Below, piece by piece: positions 62,297-64,000 of a DNA stretch of 64,000 nt. Source of the stretch: Pelagomonas calceolata (lineage: Eukaryota; Sar; Pelagophyceae; Pelagomonadales; Pelagomonadaceae); NCBI GenBank assembly GCA_918797485.1, contig CAKKNE010000003.1:4154001-4218000 (forward strand). The letters run 5' to 3'. The notes under the pieces were generated by a model, which did not search any database, was not told the origin of the DNA, and worked only from the letters and a program-made list of their open reading frames with translations. How positions within the stretch are numbered: the stretch's first letter is position 1; each line of letters begins with the position of its first letter. The position numbers and the translations under genes are program-made.

Positions 62297-62639
62297 GATC
62301 GAGCAGTCCCTCGCAGACTCACCGCGCTGCCTTTTAACGCTGTCGCGTAGTTCAACCGTTACAAATAGATGCGCCGACAACTTTTTAGGCCCTGGATCTG
62401 CGCATTAGCCGAGTTATCGATGCAAAATTGGCTCGTAAAACCCGACACGCCAGCCGAGCAAAACGCGTCTGCGTCTCTGGCCCCAAGAGCGCGAGCAAAC
62501 GCCTGGTCACACGATTGCGTCGGGTTTATTATTCTCACAGCGCACGCAGAGCAGTTGCTCGCCACAACTGGCCGGACAAGCCCAGGACAAGCCCAGTGAA
62601 TTATTGCACCGAGCGCAGCTGCGCAGGGATCCGTAAATC

Positions 62640-63035
62640 ATGGCCGCCGCCGCCGCCCCGCCCGCCAACGACGAGGAGCAGCTCGGCTTCTTCGGCCGGT
62701 TGGGCCGCATCGTGGCCCCCGTCGAGGCGCCGCTGCCGCCGCCCGTGCCGCCCTCACAATCTTTATTGGGCTCGCTCGCCCAGTACGTCGCACCCGACCC
62801 CACGGCGGCCGCGGCGGCGGATGGTGAAGCCCGGGCCGACGAGGGCGTCGAGGAGTCCAAGTCGACCGAGCCGCCCGTCGGTCTGAGACTCGACAACTGC
62901 ACCGTGTCGCGCGCCGCCGAGCGGTTGCTGATCGAGCTCGCGACGGACCTCGCCGCCGCGCCGGACGCGGACCCCGCCGAGCGCTGCCGCGCGTACCTGA
63001 ACAAACACTACCCGCCCGCCCCGTCCGCGTCGTAA
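62640..63035 (+). CDS. Small hypothetical protein
   Basis: ATG 62640 encodes 131 residues: MAAAAAPPANDEEQLGFFGRLGRIVAPVE, a Pro/Ala linker, and a helical C-terminal part (NCTVSRAAERLLIELATDLAAAPDADPAERCRAYLNKHYPP). No domain, signal or membrane segment is recognised. Confidence 0.5.
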   Translation: MAAAAAPPANDEEQLGFFGRLGRIVAPVEAPLPPPVPPSQSLLGSLAQYVAPDPTAAAAADGEARADEGVEESKSTEPPVGLRLDNCTVSRAAERLLIELATDLAAAPDADPAERCRAYLNKHYPPAPSAS

Positions 63036-63121
63036 GCAAGATGACTGTGTAGCCCCGTGTTTATTGTTGCGGGGCTTGGACTCGTGGGCGGCCTCCGACG
63101 ATGAACGCAACCCACGTTCGC

Positions 63122-63143
63122 GCTAGCGCCTGTGAGACTCTAG
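63122..63143 (+). promoter_or_regulatory. Weak copy of the CTAG...CTAG promoter element
   Basis: GCTAGCGCCTGTGAGACTCTAG, three changes from consensus. It lies 239 bp upstream of the phosphofructokinase ATG and in its sense. Confidence 0.5.
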
Positions 63144-63381
63144 CCCTGCCATGGCCCGCGGCCCACTCGCATTTTTTGCCGGGAGCCGCTGCGTACACAA
63201 GCTGGTTTGCACCAAGACTTGCCGGAAACCATCACTGCACAGCCCGGCGCTGCGCCGTACCTCAATCGCGCAGCGAGAGTAGCCACAGAGGCCAAACCCA
63301 GCAGGTGGCCTCCAGGAAAGAAACTGCAGCTAAGAGCAGTCACCGCACGCCGACGCAGCGGCAGAGGTGCACGAAAGAACC

Positions 63382-64000
63382 ATGCGCCGCGCCGCCCAAC
63401 TGCTACGGCGCACGGCGCCCTACGCTCTTACGGGCACGGCCGTCGCCGCCTGCGACGACGACAGATTCACAGTGGAGAAAGTGAATGTGATCAAAATTCC
63501 CCACCTGCGCGACCAGGGCTTTCCGGGAGCGAACAAGTCGAACGTGGCGGCCTTCGGGTACGCGAAATTTGTCTCCGATGAGGATTGCGTCCTCGGCGAC
63601 ATTGTGCTCAATGGACCCTCTCATACGACAAAGGCCTATACGAGAGCAGGACCGAGGGAGAAGCTCCACTTCGACCCGCAGGACACGAGGTGTGCTATCG
63701 TGACGTGCGGCGGGTTGTGTCCTGGGTTGAACACAGTAGTAAAAAATCTCGTGGAGATATTGGAGTCGAGATACGGCGTCGAGAAGATCTACGGCATCAA
63801 AGGTGGCTACCGCGGCTTCACGAGTGTCGGCTGGGACGCTCCCTTGGAACTCACGGCGGACTGCGTCAAGGATATACACAGGGAGGGCGGTACTCTGTTA
63901 GGTACTTCGAGGGGCGGCTTTGATGCGGAAAAAATTGTGGAGTGGCTGCGAGCGAAGCGCGTGAACCAGCTCTACGTCATCGGGGGCGACGGGACCCATA
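63382..64000 (+). CDS. PFK: Plant-type ATP-dependent 6-phosphofructokinase, 5' part
   Basis: ATG 63382 (MRRAAQLLRRTAPYALTG) looks like an organelle presequence. The open frame continues to the window end. Family blocks are CAIVTCGGLCPGLNTVVKNLVE (ATP loop), GVEKIYGIKGGYRGF, GGTLLGTSRGGFD and VNQLYVIGGDGTH. These fit the plant/PPi-related clade (group II PFK), which phosphorylates fructose 6-phosphate in glycolysis. The catalytic Asp motif (TIDND) lies beyond the window. Phosphoryl donor choice (ATP or PPi) cannot be settled, although GGDGT rather than GGDDS favours ATP. Confidence 0.9.
   Translation, partial: MRRAAQLLRRTAPYALTGTAVAACDDDRFTVEKVNVIKIPHLRDQGFPGANKSNVAAFGYAKFVSDEDCVLGDIVLNGPSHTTKAYTRAGPREKLHFDPQDTRCAIVTCGGLCPGLNTVVKNLVEILESRYGVEKIYGIKGGYRGFTSVGWDAPLELTADCVKDIHREGGTLLGTSRGGFDAEKIVEWLRAKRVNQLYVIGGDGTH

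Noticed and set aside
1-64000. Search by eye for rRNA or tRNA genes, CRISPR arrays, LTR elements, Polintons or other virus-derived genes.
   Set aside because: No diagnostic motifs were seen for any of them. Repeats here are coding minisatellites, introners and the promoter element.

Overview
The window is GC-rich, gene-dense nuclear DNA from a unicellular eukaryote. The best fit is a stramenopile alga of the pelagophyte type (Aureococcus-like). The reasons are expanded DUF285 (BspA-type) surface proteins, Thr/Pro stalks of the 'PTPRPT' kind, MYND/HIT zinc-finger proteins, and above all introns that are transposon-like 'introner' elements with terminal inverted repeats and 8-bp target duplications. 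That assignment is inference. No rRNA, tRNA, CRISPR array or virus-derived element was found. Intron positions below come from frame continuity, family conservation and target-site duplications, without transcript data.

Layout. 1-1013 (-): start of a carbamoyl-phosphate synthase small chain. 1704-8290 (+): two single-pass membrane proteins with secreted Cys/Thr/Pro-rich ectodomains and a cytosolic C-terminal SH3 domain. 8462-12781 (-): a large DUF285 surface protein. 13.0-14.7 kb (+): a subtilase that stops before its catalytic serine, followed in the same frame by a tail like those of the SH3 proteins. 14.7-18 kb: ankyrin protein (-), HIT zinc finger (+), Gfo/Idh/MocA oxidoreductase (-). 18-19.6 kb: gene-poor, with degenerate ~285-bp repeats. 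19.6-25.7 kb: truncated MYND protein, two small type II membrane proteins, a dimethylglycine/sarcosine dehydrogenase-like enzyme, and a probable mitochondrial protein. 25.8-36.5 kb: WW-domain protein, two gene fragments, Sec24, RBM42, a secreted TPR protein and an orphan. 36.5-45.6 kb: fused proton-translocating transhydrogenase, an F-box-like protein, a pseudouridine synthase and a secreted AAA ATPase.

45.65-57.1 kb (-) holds the most unusual locus: two paralogous DUF285 receptors. Joining across two introners makes copy A one 1,823-residue polypeptide: DUF285 ectodomain, PT stalk, transmembrane helix, a helical segment resembling the MLKL/HeLo four-helix bundle, an intact TKL-like kinase, and a C-terminal 'WYGAPAR' module. 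Copy B keeps the ectodomain, membrane helix and C-terminal module but has no kinase. Between them lie a copied 3' end of the neighbouring MFS gene and the last 63 codons of ureG, which mark a segmental-duplication breakpoint. 57.4-64 kb carries the MFS transporter, a thioredoxin-domain protein, an Arb2/FAM172-like protein, a rhodanese lacking its cysteine, an orphan, and the start of a plant-type phosphofructokinase.

Two genome-wide patterns stand out. A ~23-bp element (GCTAGC...TGTAAGACACTAG) recurs at least twelve times, almost always in promoter intergenic regions. Introners recur as introns with either GT or GC donors supplied by the target duplication, and one subfamily acts as an intron in both orientations.
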